A stretch of DNA of 64,000 bases from Hymenobacter sp. UV11. Its GTDB lineage: Bacteria > Bacteroidota > Bacteroidia > Cytophagales > Hymenobacteraceae. The translations under genes were made by a program, and so were the position numbers. The stretch spans positions 62,001-126,000 of the forward strand of contig NZ_SRII01000001.1 in assembly GCF_004684095.1 (NCBI RefSeq), read 5' to 3'. Within the stretch, counting starts at the first letter, position 1. Each line of letters starts with the position of its first letter. Positions 27,248 to 34,948 of this stretch are shown here, piece after piece. The notes under the pieces are model-generated. The model saw only the letters and a program-made list of their open reading frames with translations. It made no database searches and was not told the origin of the DNA.

Positions 27248-27360
27248 GGGCGACGAACCTGGTACTACCCCCGGCCAGCAGGCTCAAGGCAGCGGTGGCG
27301 ACAACCTCTGCTTGTCAAATACGTTAGCACTAATAAAACTAGCAGCTAACTTTTGACAAC

Positions 27361-27723
27361 ATGAAAATCGCAGTTGAAAAAGGCGAAGCCAAAGGGTTCC
27401 TACCCGATGGCCGCCATACCGTCACCATCACCAGCATCGAAGAAGGCACCAGCGAGCACCAGAACGTGCCGTTTTTTGCCACCCACATGGAAAGCGAAGA
27501 CGGCTATGTCGACCAGCGCTTCTACAACTCGCCGGCCGGCCACCCCATCATTCTCTCGCTGTACTCGGCTGTGGGCATCAAACCCCAGGAGGGCAAAGAC
27601 CTCGACACTAAGCAGCTGATTGGCAAGCACCTATCGGTAGAAGTGAGCGACCACAGCTACACCGATGCCGCCACCGGCAACGAGCGCACCATCCGCCAGG
27701 CCACCGGCTTCCGCGCCGCGTAG
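27361..27723 (+). CDS. Hypothetical protein, 120 residues
   Basis: A compact acidic, soluble protein: no signal peptide, membrane helix or cysteine. It begins MKIAVEKGEAKGFLPDGRH and reads as alternating beta strands with a conserved-looking segment VDQRFYNSPAGHPIILSLYSAVG. The codon usage matches the surrounding chromosome and an ATG follows an AT-rich leader, so it is probably real. I do not recognise a family. It stands alone between the receiver gene and a palindromic element. Confidence 0.65.
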   Translation: MKIAVEKGEAKGFLPDGRHTVTITSIEEGTSEHQNVPFFATHMESEDGYVDQRFYNSPAGHPIILSLYSAVGIKPQEGKDLDTKQLIGKHLSVEVSDHSYTDAATGNERTIRQATGFRAA

Positions 27724-27762
27724 GGGGGGGTAGGGGCTCCCTTAACAGGAAACTGTTAACCA

Positions 27763-27874
27763 AAAAAGAACGTCATGCGGAGCTTGTCGAAGCATCTCTA
27801 CCGCGCCGTTGGGTTACTAACCTAAACGGCGCGGTAGAGATGCTTCGACAAGCTCCGCATGACGTTCTCTTTTT
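27763..27874. repeat. Long perfect palindrome, GTCATGC-GAGC-TGTCGAAG family
   Basis: Two arms (about 27763-27810 and 27825-27874) match perfectly over at least 43 bases, beginning GAACGTCATGCGGAGC and continuing TTGTCGAAGCATCTC, with a short central palindrome. The element fills the gap between a + gene (27361) and a - gene (27885) and ends in T runs on both strands, so it can act as a bidirectional terminator. Related copies lie at 38198 and 58580. Confidence 0.9.
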
Positions 27875-27884
27875 AACTGCTACC

Positions 27885-28520
27885 TCACAGCTTGCGCGCC
27901 GGCGTTGGCGCCACCAGCCGCTGCCCAATAATGACGCGCCGCCCCGTGAGCGTGTGTAGTAGGGGCACCAGAATCTGCTGGGCGTTGCGCTGCGTTTCGG
28001 CCAGAATTCCCGATTGCAGGGCCGACTTGCGCACCTGGGCCTCGGCGTAGCGATAAGCCTCATCCACGAGGCTGGCATCGTCAAAAAAGCCATTTTCGGT
28101 GCTGAAAACCCGGCTCTGGTTGTGGTTGACCTGGAAGGCGCACAGCTCGGGCGCAGGCAGGATAATGCGCACCACCGAGTCGCCCTCCAGCGTCACATCC
28201 TGGGGCCGGATTTTGCGCAGGTCGAGGCAGCCCACGGCCTCGCCGCCCACGATGAGCGCCGCCTTGGCATCGGGCAAAAACGGGTATTTGGCCGTGCGCT
28301 TGTACTCCACCACATCCTTGAAGCGGTAGCGCACTAGCTCCAGCTTGCCCAGGGCTTCTACCTGCGTCAGAACCGTGTTGTGCGTCACCGTCACCTGCGG
28401 CTCGCGCGGGGCCAGCGGGTTCAGGCCATCCAGCGTCGAGCCGATTTTGCGCCACAAAAACACGCCCAGCGCCACAAGTATCACAAGAGGAATGAGGCGA
28501 CGAATAAGACGGGGTAGCAT
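27885..28520 (-). CDS. DUF4230 domain-containing protein
   Basis: The 211-residue product has an N-terminal membrane anchor (LIPLVILVALGVFLW) and a DUF4230 domain over the rest. The domain shows VLTQVEALGKLELVRYRFKDVVEYKR, a strand segment ALIVGGEAVGCLDLRKI and RIILPAPELCAFQVNHNQSRVFSTENGFFDD. Function is unknown; the family is anchored by its N-terminus with the domain probably outside the cytoplasm. The gene reads away from the divergent GT-C gene at 28620 and converges on the palindrome at 27763-27874, ten bases beyond its stop. Confidence 0.9.
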   Translation of the reverse strand: MLPRLIRRLIPLVILVALGVFLWRKIGSTLDGLNPLAPREPQVTVTHNTVLTQVEALGKLELVRYRFKDVVEYKRTAKYPFLPDAKAALIVGGEAVGCLDLRKIRPQDVTLEGDSVVRIILPAPELCAFQVNHNQSRVFSTENGFFDDASLVDEAYRYAEAQVRKSALQSGILAETQRNAQQILVPLLHTLTGRRVIIGQRLVAPTPARKL

Positions 28521-28607
28521 AAGGCGTAAAAAAAGCTGGCCGCGGGCCGGCTTACGGTTGCGTTAAGCAGGCATACCCCAAATGTGGGGCTGGGGTTGGC
28601 GCACCCG

Positions 28608-28615
28608 TAGCTTTG
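28608..28615 (+). promoter_or_regulatory. Bacteroidota -7 promoter element immediately before the GT-C gene
   Basis: TAGCTTTG matches TAnnTTTG. The expected transcription start (about 28619) falls one base before the GTG start codon at 28620, implying a leaderless mRNA. Confidence 0.45.
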
Positions 28616-28619
28616 AGGA

Positions 28620-29825
28620 GTGATAAGCAAGCTGCCGCCCGCCGTGTTAACCCTCATTCGCCGCCTCTGGCCGCAACACCGCTGGCTGCTGCTAGGCCTG
28701 TGGCTGCTAGTGCAGGCCGCGTTTTTAGTCAAGTTTCACGGCCCGCACTACGCCAACGACAGCGCCCGCTACCTCGGCTACGCCACCAACCTGGCCCAGC
28801 ACGGCTACTACCACCTGGAGCCAACCGAGGGGAGCCTGGTCGATGATTTTCAATACGTGCACAACCAGCGCTACATCCTCTACCCCTGGTACCAGAGCGT
28901 GTGGCTGCGGCTGCACGCTGGCTGGTGGGGCATTGTGCTGGGGCAAATACTCATTTCGGGCCTGGCGGCGGCGGCACTCTACGGCAGCGTGCGGCGGCTG
29001 GCGGGGGGTAGGCGCGGAGCCGCCGTGCTGGCCACGGGCCTTTTTGTGGTGTGGCCCGATGTGCAGCAATTTAACTGCTACCTGCTCACCGAGTCGCTGT
29101 TTATCAGCTTGTCGGTGTTTTCGTTTTGGGCGCTGGTGCGGGTGCGCGGCGGCGGCTGGCAAGCCTGGGTTGTGCTGATAGTTTGCCTGCTATCTACGGC
29201 GCTGGTGCGGCCCAATGGCTTCGTAGTAGCCGCCGCCGCGGGCGTGGCCGGGCTGGCGGCGCTGCATGCGGCGCGGCGGCGGCTGTTTTGGGGGCTTATT
29301 GGGGCCGGCGTGCTGGCCGCGCCGCTGGTGGTGTGGTGGCTCAACTATCAGCTGGTTAGCTTCTTCATTGTGGAAACGTATGTGCGCGGTGAGCTGATGT
29401 TTGCTACCCCCGTGTGGGCCATCCACCCGAGCGCGCCGCTGGTGCTGCCGCCCGCTGGCATCGGCCAAATGTCGCGGGTGCTCTACTTCGCCGCTCATAA
29501 TCCCGGCTTCCTGGCCCGGCTGATGCTGGGCAAGCTCCTCGTTTTTTTTAGCAGTATAAAGCCCTATTACTCGCTGGTTCATAAGCTGATGAGCGTGCTG
29601 GTGCTGTGGCCGCTCTACTACCTGGCGGTGCGCGGTACGCGCCGGGCGGTGGTGTGGCTACCGGCGCGGGCATTCCTGGCCGCCGTGCCGCTGCTGCAAG
29701 CCGCCATCGTCATGCTCACCGTGGACGACTACGACGTGCGCTTCCTAGCCCCGGTGCTGCCCTTCGTGTTCGCGCTAGCCGCTTTGGAATTAAGAATTTG
29801 GAATGAGGAATTAGCGCATAAATAA
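28620..29825 (+). CDS. GT-C type membrane protein (ArnT/PMT-like glycosyltransferase)
   Basis: The 401-residue polytopic membrane protein has about 8-10 helices. Its first extracytoplasmic loop has PHYANDSARYLGYATNLAQHGYY, where the Asp-containing motif and following aromatic segment resemble the acidic first-loop motif of GT-C glycosyltransferases that use polyprenyl-phosphate sugars. The rest is hydrophobic with short loops and a late segment VDDYDVRFLAPVLPFVFAL, typical of the family's C-terminal part. It lacks the long C-terminal periplasmic domain of the relative at 12762. The start is GTG at 28620; no ATG is usable. The last residues and stop codon lie inside a palindrome shared with the convergent deaminase gene. 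Acceptor and donor unknown. Confidence 0.75.
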   Translation: MISKLPPAVLTLIRRLWPQHRWLLLGLWLLVQAAFLVKFHGPHYANDSARYLGYATNLAQHGYYHLEPTEGSLVDDFQYVHNQRYILYPWYQSVWLRLHAGWWGIVLGQILISGLAAAALYGSVRRLAGGRRGAAVLATGLFVVWPDVQQFNCYLLTESLFISLSVFSFWALVRVRGGGWQAWVVLIVCLLSTALVRPNGFVVAAAAGVAGLAALHAARRRLFWGLIGAGVLAAPLVVWWLNYQLVSFFIVETYVRGELMFATPVWAIHPSAPLVLPPAGIGQMSRVLYFAAHNPGFLARLMLGKLLVFFSSIKPYYSLVHKLMSVLVLWPLYYLAVRGTRRAVVWLPARAFLAAVPLLQAAIVMLTVDDYDVRFLAPVLPFVFALAALELRIWNEELAHK

Positions 29826-29850
29826 TTCCTCATTCCAAATTCTTAATTCC
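29786..29850. terminator. 28-base perfect palindrome encoding the ends of two convergent genes
   Basis: GGAATTAAGAATTTGGAATG.. (29786-29813) and its exact complement (29823-29850) frame a nine-base loop. The stop codon of the GT-C gene (29823-29825) and that of the deaminase gene (29832-29830) lie inside it, so the element supplies the last residues of both proteins as well as a hairpin for termination on both strands. Confidence 0.85.
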
Positions 29851-30741
29851 TTCAAACCCCGCCCAGGCTTGTAGGCCGCCGGTGTGCACGGCCACGACCG
29901 TGCTGCCGGGTGCAAAGTGGCCTTTTTCAATCAAGTCCAGCACACCAAATAGCAGCTTGCCGGTATAAATCGGGTCGAGCAATACCCCATAATCGGCCTC
30001 AAACTGCCAGATGAACGCCCGTAATTCGGCCGGCAGCTTGGCGTAGCCGCCGAAGTGATAGCCGGTGTGCAACTCATATTGGCCGCCTACGCAGCCGGTA
30101 GCGGCCAGCAGTTCATCCACTGCAGCGCGCAGAAAGTCAGCGCCTTTGAGCGCAGCTATGCCTACGGCGCGGGCGGGGTAGGCGGCTTCAGCCAGGCCCA
30201 GCGTGAGGCCGGCCAGCGTGCCGCCGGTGCCCGCCGCCACAGCCACGGCGCTAAAGTCAGTATGCTGGCGCAGTTCGCCGATAAGCTCGGCCACGCCGCG
30301 CAGCGCAAGGGCGTTCGTTCCGCCCTCGGGCAGGGGGTAGGCGGGGCCAAATTGAAGTTGCATCTCAGCCAGAAACCCGGGCTCGGCGCGGCGGCGATAG
30401 GTGGTGCGGTCGAGGTAGTGCAGCTGCATGCCATCGGCGGCACAGCGGGCCAGAGTGGGGTTGAGTGGCTGATGCTCCTCGCCGCGCACCAGGCCGATGG
30501 TCTCAAACTCATAGAGCCGGCCGGCGGTGGCCACGGCCGCCAAGTGGTTGGAATAGGCCCCGCCGAAGGTGAGCAGCCTGGTGTGGCCTTCGGTTTTGGC
30601 TTGCAAGATATTGTGTTTCAGCTTGCGGGCTTTGTTGCCGGGTAGGGCGGGGTTCAGTAGGTCGTCGCGCCACAGTAGCAGGCGCACGCCGCGCCGCTGG
30701 GCGGTGGGGTGGTTTAAGGGAGTTAAAAAATCAGCTGTCAT
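29830..30741 (-). CDS. PLP-dependent 1-aminocyclopropane-1-carboxylate deaminase / D-cysteine desulfhydrase family enzyme
   Basis: The 303-residue fold-type II PLP enzyme carries the lysine segment LPGNKARKLKHN (catalytic Lys expected in NKARK), FGGAYSNHLAAVA (substrate/phosphate loop), GTGGTLAGLTLGL (phosphate-binding glycine loop) and GGLQAWAGFEG near the end. The family acts on D-cysteine, ACC or related amino acids; which one cannot be told from sequence. It is shorter (303) than classical ACC deaminases (about 338), as is usual for Bacteroidota. The start codon overlaps a GTCATTGCGAGCGC repeat (30737-30774), and the last residues EGIKNLE come from a palindrome, so both ends of the gene are bounded by repeats. 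Confidence 0.88.
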   Translation of the reverse strand: MTADFLTPLNHPTAQRRGVRLLLWRDDLLNPALPGNKARKLKHNILQAKTEGHTRLLTFGGAYSNHLAAVATAGRLYEFETIGLVRGEEHQPLNPTLARCAADGMQLHYLDRTTYRRRAEPGFLAEMQLQFGPAYPLPEGGTNALALRGVAELIGELRQHTDFSAVAVAAGTGGTLAGLTLGLAEAAYPARAVGIAALKGADFLRAAVDELLAATGCVGGQYELHTGYHFGGYAKLPAELRAFIWQFEADYGVLLDPIYTGKLLFGVLDLIEKGHFAPGSTVVAVHTGGLQAWAGFEGIKNLE

Positions 30742-30774
30742 TGCGAGCGCAACGAAGTGGAGCGTGGCAATGAC
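30737..30774. repeat. REP-like palindrome GTCATTGCGAGCGCAACG family
   Basis: The 38-base element begins GTCATTGC and ends GCAATGAC, with GAGCGCAACGAAGTGGAGCG between. The ATG of the PLP enzyme gene (30741-30739) is read from within it. A longer inverted pair of the same family lies at 61850-61997. Confidence 0.85.
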
Positions 30775-30782
30775 AAACGATT

Positions 30783-33356
30783 TTATGCTGCCTCCTCGTC
30801 TTCCCGGCGCTGGCGGAAGCCGAACACGCCCGCCGCCACCACTGCCAGCAGCACGCCGATGCTTGAAAGCAGCGATACCGTGTTGCCAATCTTGTATTCC
30901 TTGGGCTCAAACACGAACTTGATTTCGTGCGCGCCAGCTGGCACCTGCATGGCCCGCAGCACGAAATCGGCCCGGAAATGCGGTACCGGCTGGCCATCCA
31001 GCAAAGCCTGCCAGCCATCGGCGTAGTAGATTTCGGAGAAGACCACCGTGCTCGGCTGGGCCGCCGAGTAGCGGTAGGTGAGGGCGTCGGGCGCATAGTC
31101 GGTGAGGGCAATGGTGGCCGACGAATCGGCGTACGTGGATGGCTTCACGGCCGGAAATTTGGTCACGTCTACCACGGCCATTTGCTTGGCATTGAGGCCC
31201 GAGAGGGCGGCCATTTCCTGGTCGGGGCTCTGCACGGCCTTCAACTCGCGCACAAACCAGGCGTTGCCCAGCGCGCCGGGGTTGCGCTGTACCTGCTCGG
31301 TTTCGCCCTGCTTTTGGGGGGGTAGGATGACGTAGCGCGTGTTCAGCATGTTGAGCACGCTGGTATTGTTCTGCGAAATCTGGCGCTCAATCAGGTCCTG
31401 GTAGCGGCGCAGCTTGGCGCCGTGGTAGCCACCGATGCTCTTGTGGAAGTACGAGGTGCGCGCCTCGTTGAATGGGTTGCCCAGGTTGAGCACGCGGTAG
31501 CTCAGGTCCTTGTCCTGGAGTATCTGCTGGTCGGCCGCCGTGGGCTGGAAGCTTTCCACAATGGTTTCGGTCTGAAAATTCTTCTCGCCGAGGTAGCGTT
31601 TGTCCACCGTCCAGAGGTCGAGCAGCACCAGCGCCGCCACGGCCAGCGCCGCCACGCGGGCGTCGATTTTACCCTTTAAATAGAAGTACAGCGCCGCCAG
31701 CGTGAGGCCCACGAACAGCAGCCCGCGCCAGATGTCGTTGTGCAGCAGGTCGGCGCGGTCGGCGCGCAGGGCGCTCAGCAGCTGCGGCGTAAAGCCGCTT
31801 TGGGTCAGGTTCGCATCCTGCGGCGAGGCGTAGTCGAAACTCAGGCTGGCCACCCAGGTCAGCAGCAGAAAGCCCGCCGTGATGGCCCCGGCGTAGAGCA
31901 ACTGCTTAGTGCGCAAGAGGTTGTCGGGCGAATCGACCACTACGGCCGGCGTGCCCGCCGCAGCCCGCGCCGCCTTGGCCAGGGCCGGGTGCAGCGGCTC
32001 AGTAGCCGAAGGGGGGGTAGGGCCGGTAGCCAGCGCCGCACGCGGCCGCAGAATGCGCGACAGCGCCAGCGCCGCCAGCAGCGGCATGGCCAGCTGCGCC
32101 ATTACCAGGCCCATGCTCACGGCCCGGAAGCTGCGGTAGCCCGGCAGGTAATCAAAAATCAGATTATTAACCGACTCAAAGTTCTTGCCCCAAGCCAGGA
32201 TGAACGATACCAACGTGCCCAGAAGCAGCCAGTAGCGCGTGCGCTTATCGACCACAAACAGGCCCAGCACAAACAGGAAGCAGACTGTGACGCCCACGTA
32301 CACCGGGCCGGCTACGTAGCTCTGGTCGCCCCAGTAGGTTGGCATGGATGCGAGGTATTCCTCGGGTAGGCCGGCGGCGGCAATGTGCGAATCTTTGGGC
32401 AGCGGCATGGCGCTGCTGCCGCCGTAGAAGTTGGGTACCAGCAGGGTCATGGTTTCGCCGATGCCGTAGCTGTAGGCGAAGGCGTAGTCGCGGTCCTGCT
32501 GCCGGGCGCTGGGCGCGGCCTGGCCCGGCGCGGCGGGTAGGGATTTTAATTCTGAGGGCGCGCGGTTGCTGAATTTGCTGTACTCATACGTGGTGTAGAG
32601 GCGCCCAAAGCTCACGCCAATGGCCAGCAGCGCGCCTACCCCCAGCAGCACGGCCCGGCCCAAAAAGTCGCCCAAGCGCCCGGCCCGAATGGCCGCCACC
32701 AGCTCAATCAACCCATAAATGGCCGCCAGCAGACCCAGGTAATAGGTAATCTGCGGGTGGTTAACGCGCACGTTCATCGTGAGGCCAAAGGTGAAGAGCG
32801 CTGCGCCCAGCCACTTATTCTGGCGCAGCGCGAGTATCAGGCCGCCCAGCACCAGCGGCGCGTAGGCCAGCGCCCACGACTTGGTATTGTGCCCGGCCGC
32901 CAGAATGGCGAGGTTGTAGCTCGAAAAGCCCAGCGCCACCGCGCCGGCCACTGCCACCAGTGGGCGCACGCCCAGCGCCACCAGCAGCACGTAGCCGCAG
33001 AGCAGCGCCACAAACAGGTTGCTCACCACGCCGGGCAGGCCCAGGGCAATGAACTTCTGCACGTATACGAACAGGTCGCCGGGAAAGTGTACCGAAATCA
33101 GGAACGTGGGCATGCCACTGAACATGGAGTTGGTCCACAGCGGCTCGTGGCCGTGCTCGGCGGCCCACTGCTGCGTTTCATGCGCGCCGCCCTGAAACTG
33201 GGTAATGTCGTGCTGCGCCAGCGTTTGGTGCTCAAACACGATGGGCGCGAAGTAGGCCACGGCCAGCACCACGAAGAACAACACGGCCAGCACGTGCGGC
33301 CAGACCCGCTGCCACAAGGGCGCGGGAGTAGGAGAAAGGGAAGCGGAAACGGCCAT
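30783..33356 (-). CDS. YfhO family membrane protein
   Basis: The 857-residue inner-membrane protein begins with a helix (VLAVLFFVVLAVAYFAPIVF), followed by the family's first loop HDITQFQGGAHETQQWAAEHGHEPLWTNSMFSGMPTF and about a dozen further helices. A large C-terminal soluble domain includes QDKDLSYRVLNLGNPFNEARTSYFHKSIGGYHG and EIYYADGWQALLDGQPVPHFRADFVLRAM, both typical of YfhO. In Gram-positives YfhO glycosylates teichoic acid; here it is probably a GT-C enzyme of unknown acceptor. The ATG at 33356 is chosen because upstream codons to 33533 run antisense through a structured leader region. The gene follows the PLP enzyme only after a repeat. Confidence 0.9.
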   Translation of the reverse strand: MAVSASLSPTPAPLWQRVWPHVLAVLFFVVLAVAYFAPIVFEHQTLAQHDITQFQGGAHETQQWAAEHGHEPLWTNSMFSGMPTFLISVHFPGDLFVYVQKFIALGLPGVVSNLFVALLCGYVLLVALGVRPLVAVAGAVALGFSSYNLAILAAGHNTKSWALAYAPLVLGGLILALRQNKWLGAALFTFGLTMNVRVNHPQITYYLGLLAAIYGLIELVAAIRAGRLGDFLGRAVLLGVGALLAIGVSFGRLYTTYEYSKFSNRAPSELKSLPAAPGQAAPSARQQDRDYAFAYSYGIGETMTLLVPNFYGGSSAMPLPKDSHIAAAGLPEEYLASMPTYWGDQSYVAGPVYVGVTVCFLFVLGLFVVDKRTRYWLLLGTLVSFILAWGKNFESVNNLIFDYLPGYRSFRAVSMGLVMAQLAMPLLAALALSRILRPRAALATGPTPPSATEPLHPALAKAARAAAGTPAVVVDSPDNLLRTKQLLYAGAITAGFLLLTWVASLSFDYASPQDANLTQSGFTPQLLSALRADRADLLHNDIWRGLLFVGLTLAALYFYLKGKIDARVAALAVAALVLLDLWTVDKRYLGEKNFQTETIVESFQPTAADQQILQDKDLSYRVLNLGNPFNEARTSYFHKSIGGYHGAKLRRYQDLIERQISQNNTSVLNMLNTRYVILPPQKQGETEQVQRNPGALGNAWFVRELKAVQSPDQEMAALSGLNAKQMAVVDVTKFPAVKPSTYADSSATIALTDYAPDALTYRYSAAQPSTVVFSEIYYADGWQALLDGQPVPHFRADFVLRAMQVPAGAHEIKFVFEPKEYKIGNTVSLLSSIGVLLAVVAAGVFGFRQRREDEEAA

Positions 33357-33424
33357 CGGGCGCTTAACTACGAGTAGGCAAATGAAGCCCGAAGGTAGCG
33401 CCGGGGCGGGGAAGGGAGGCCCGC

Positions 33425-33432
33425 TATCTTTG
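33425..33432 (+). promoter_or_regulatory. Bacteroidota -7 promoter element before the structured leader
   Basis: TATCTTTG matches TAnnTTTG exactly. The expected start near 33436 would give a leader of about 160 bases before the ATG at 33595. Confidence 0.5.
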
Positions 33433-33463
33433 GCCCAACGTACGGTACACACCCCGCCAACAC

Positions 33464-33544
33464 GGTCGCCTATAAACGGCGAACCCCCGGCTGGTGAGAC
33501 GACCGAGGGTTCAAGAAGTGGGTGAGGCAACACCCTGCCTTCTT
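33464..33544 (+). ncRNA. Candidate structured leader RNA (three consecutive stem-loops)
   Basis: Between a promoter element and the hypothetical gene at 33595 lie three possible stems. The first is GGTCGCC with GGCG(A)ACC (33464-33487). The second is GAACCC with GGGTTC (33481-33512), with inner pairs CGG/CCG and GGT/ACC. The third is AAGAAG/CTTCTT enclosing GGGTG/CACCC (33513-33544). The first and second overlap, so they are mutually exclusive, the arrangement expected of a switch. A ten-codon open frame (33551-33583; MKKRMKPLRV) follows and ends 11 bases before the gene. I cannot match it to a named RNA family. Possibilities are a riboswitch, an attenuator or an independent small RNA. Confidence 0.4.
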
Positions 33545-33594
33545 ATCCAAATGAAGAAACGGATGAAGCCGCTAAGAGTTTAAAAGAAAAAACA

Positions 33595-33996
33595 ATGGCC
33601 CGCCACCTCCTAGAAGTGCAAGCAAGAACTCGGCTCAGCCTGGGGAAGCCAATCGCGCAGTTTTTGTCTGCCCAACAAGAAGTTGATTATACCATTCTGA
33701 AGTGGCTGTCAATAAGCAAGGGCGGTGACGAAAAGGAATACAGCGTCTATTACAGCGAAGTAATTGGCGAAGATGATGAAAATGAGCTTGATATTGTAGA
33801 GTTTACGCCTCTAGACCCAGACGAGTGTCCTTGCATTACTGAATTCGATACAGTGGAAGGAGCGTTGGCATTTGCTACGGCTACTCATGGAGCCTCGGTG
33901 CATGAGTATGTTGCTGAAAGCATGATTGGTGAGGAATACGCGTATTATTTGAAAGCGCGCCACGGTAAAAGCTCTAATGAGCTACCACCGCAGTAG
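33595..33996 (+). CDS. Hypothetical acidic protein, 133 residues
   Basis: A soluble acidic product with no signal peptide or membrane helix. The middle is strongly acidic (IGEDDENELDIVEFTPLDPDE) and the C-terminal half has a helix-rich segment GALAFATATHGASVHEYVAES. I recognise no family. Its codon use is AT-richer than the neighbours (many GAA, GAT, ATT and TTG codons), which may mark recent acquisition. It has its own promoter element and a long structured leader, so it is probably regulated separately from the SDR gene 66 bases downstream. Confidence 0.65.
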   Translation: MARHLLEVQARTRLSLGKPIAQFLSAQQEVDYTILKWLSISKGGDEKEYSVYYSEVIGEDDENELDIVEFTPLDPDECPCITEFDTVEGALAFATATHGASVHEYVAESMIGEEYAYYLKARHGKSSNELPPQ

Positions 33997-34062
33997 AGAA
34001 AGCCGTCAAACAATCCTACCCCCTCCTGCGTCTTACAGCCTCCATTCCACAAGACGCACCTC

Positions 34063-34899
34063 ATGCCTGATACCCAAAAAACCTGGTTTATTACCGGCGC
34101 CTCGACCGGCCTCGGCGAAGCGCTGGCCAGCGTGCTGCTCGATAAGGGCGAACGCGTAGTAGGCACCTTCCGCAAATCGGAGCAGGTCGAAGAATTTACG
34201 AAACGCAAGTCCGGCCACAGCCTGGGCGTGCTGGTCGACGTGACCGACGAAGCCCAGATACAGGGTGCCGTGGCGCACGCCATTGTCGCTTTTGGCTACC
34301 TCGATGTAGTGGTGAACAATGCCGGCTACGGTTCGCTGGGCAGCATCGAGGAAATTACGGAGGAAGAAACCATACGCCAGTTCAGTGTGAACATGATGGG
34401 GCCGCTGCGCGTGGTGCGGGCGGTGCTACCCCACCTGCGCGAGCGCAAGGCGGGCCACATCCTCAATATCACGTCGGTGGGCGGCTTCATTGGCATGGCG
34501 CACGCGGGCATTTACAATGGCTCCAAGTTCGCGCTCGAAGGCCTCGGCGAGTCGCTGGCCGCGCAGCTGGCGCCGCTTGGCATCCACGTGACCAATGTTG
34601 AGCCGGGGCCGTTTCGCACTAAGTGGGCCGGCGAGTCGGCTACCTATACGGAGGTGAAAATTGCCGATTACGACGCTACCGTGGGTGCGGGCCTTACCGC
34701 CTCGCTGGGCCGCGATGGCAACCAGGCCGGCGACCCCGTGAAGGCCGCCGAGGCTCTGTACCAGCTCGTGCGCCTGCCCCAGCCGCCGGTGCATTTGCTG
34801 CTCGGCGGCTTCGCCTACAAGCTGGTGCGCGAGAAATTACAGAACCTGCTGAAGGAAATCGACGACTTTGCCTACCTCGGCGAGCCAACGGATTTTTAG
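34063..34899 (+). CDS. Short-chain dehydrogenase/reductase (SDR family)
   Basis: The 278-residue classical SDR has the dinucleotide-binding motif TGASTGLGEA (12-21), NNAGYG, the catalytic Ser in NITSVGG, and YNGSK, which supplies the catalytic Tyr and Lys. VEPGPFRTKWAG follows as in the NADP-preferring 'oxidoreductase' subgroup with extended C-termini. Basic residues soon after strand 2 (FRKSE) suggest NADP(H). Substrate unknown. The ATG at 34063 gives the expected N-terminus. It is convergent with the HEAT protein gene and has no pathway neighbours. Confidence 0.9.
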   Translation: MPDTQKTWFITGASTGLGEALASVLLDKGERVVGTFRKSEQVEEFTKRKSGHSLGVLVDVTDEAQIQGAVAHAIVAFGYLDVVVNNAGYGSLGSIEEITEEETIRQFSVNMMGPLRVVRAVLPHLRERKAGHILNITSVGGFIGMAHAGIYNGSKFALEGLGESLAAQLAPLGIHVTNVEPGPFRTKWAGESATYTEVKIADYDATVGAGLTASLGRDGNQAGDPVKAAEALYQLVRLPQPPVHLLLGGFAYKLVREKLQNLLKEIDDFAYLGEPTDF

Positions 34900-34948
34900 T
34901 GCTCAGCCCCTGAAAGCGCAAGGCGTGAAGCGCGCACTTGCCGCTGCC

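Noticed and set aside
33357..33533. N-terminal extension of YfhO to 33533
   Set aside because: It crosses the candidate structured leader on the opposite strand and adds no signal or family sequence; ATG 33356 gives the normal family start.
33464..33544. Structured leader as a tRNA, 4.5S RNA or tmRNA
   Set aside because: No acceptor stem with CCA, no T-loop in the right place, no GGAAGGAAGCAGCC-type SRP motif and no tmRNA-like ends.
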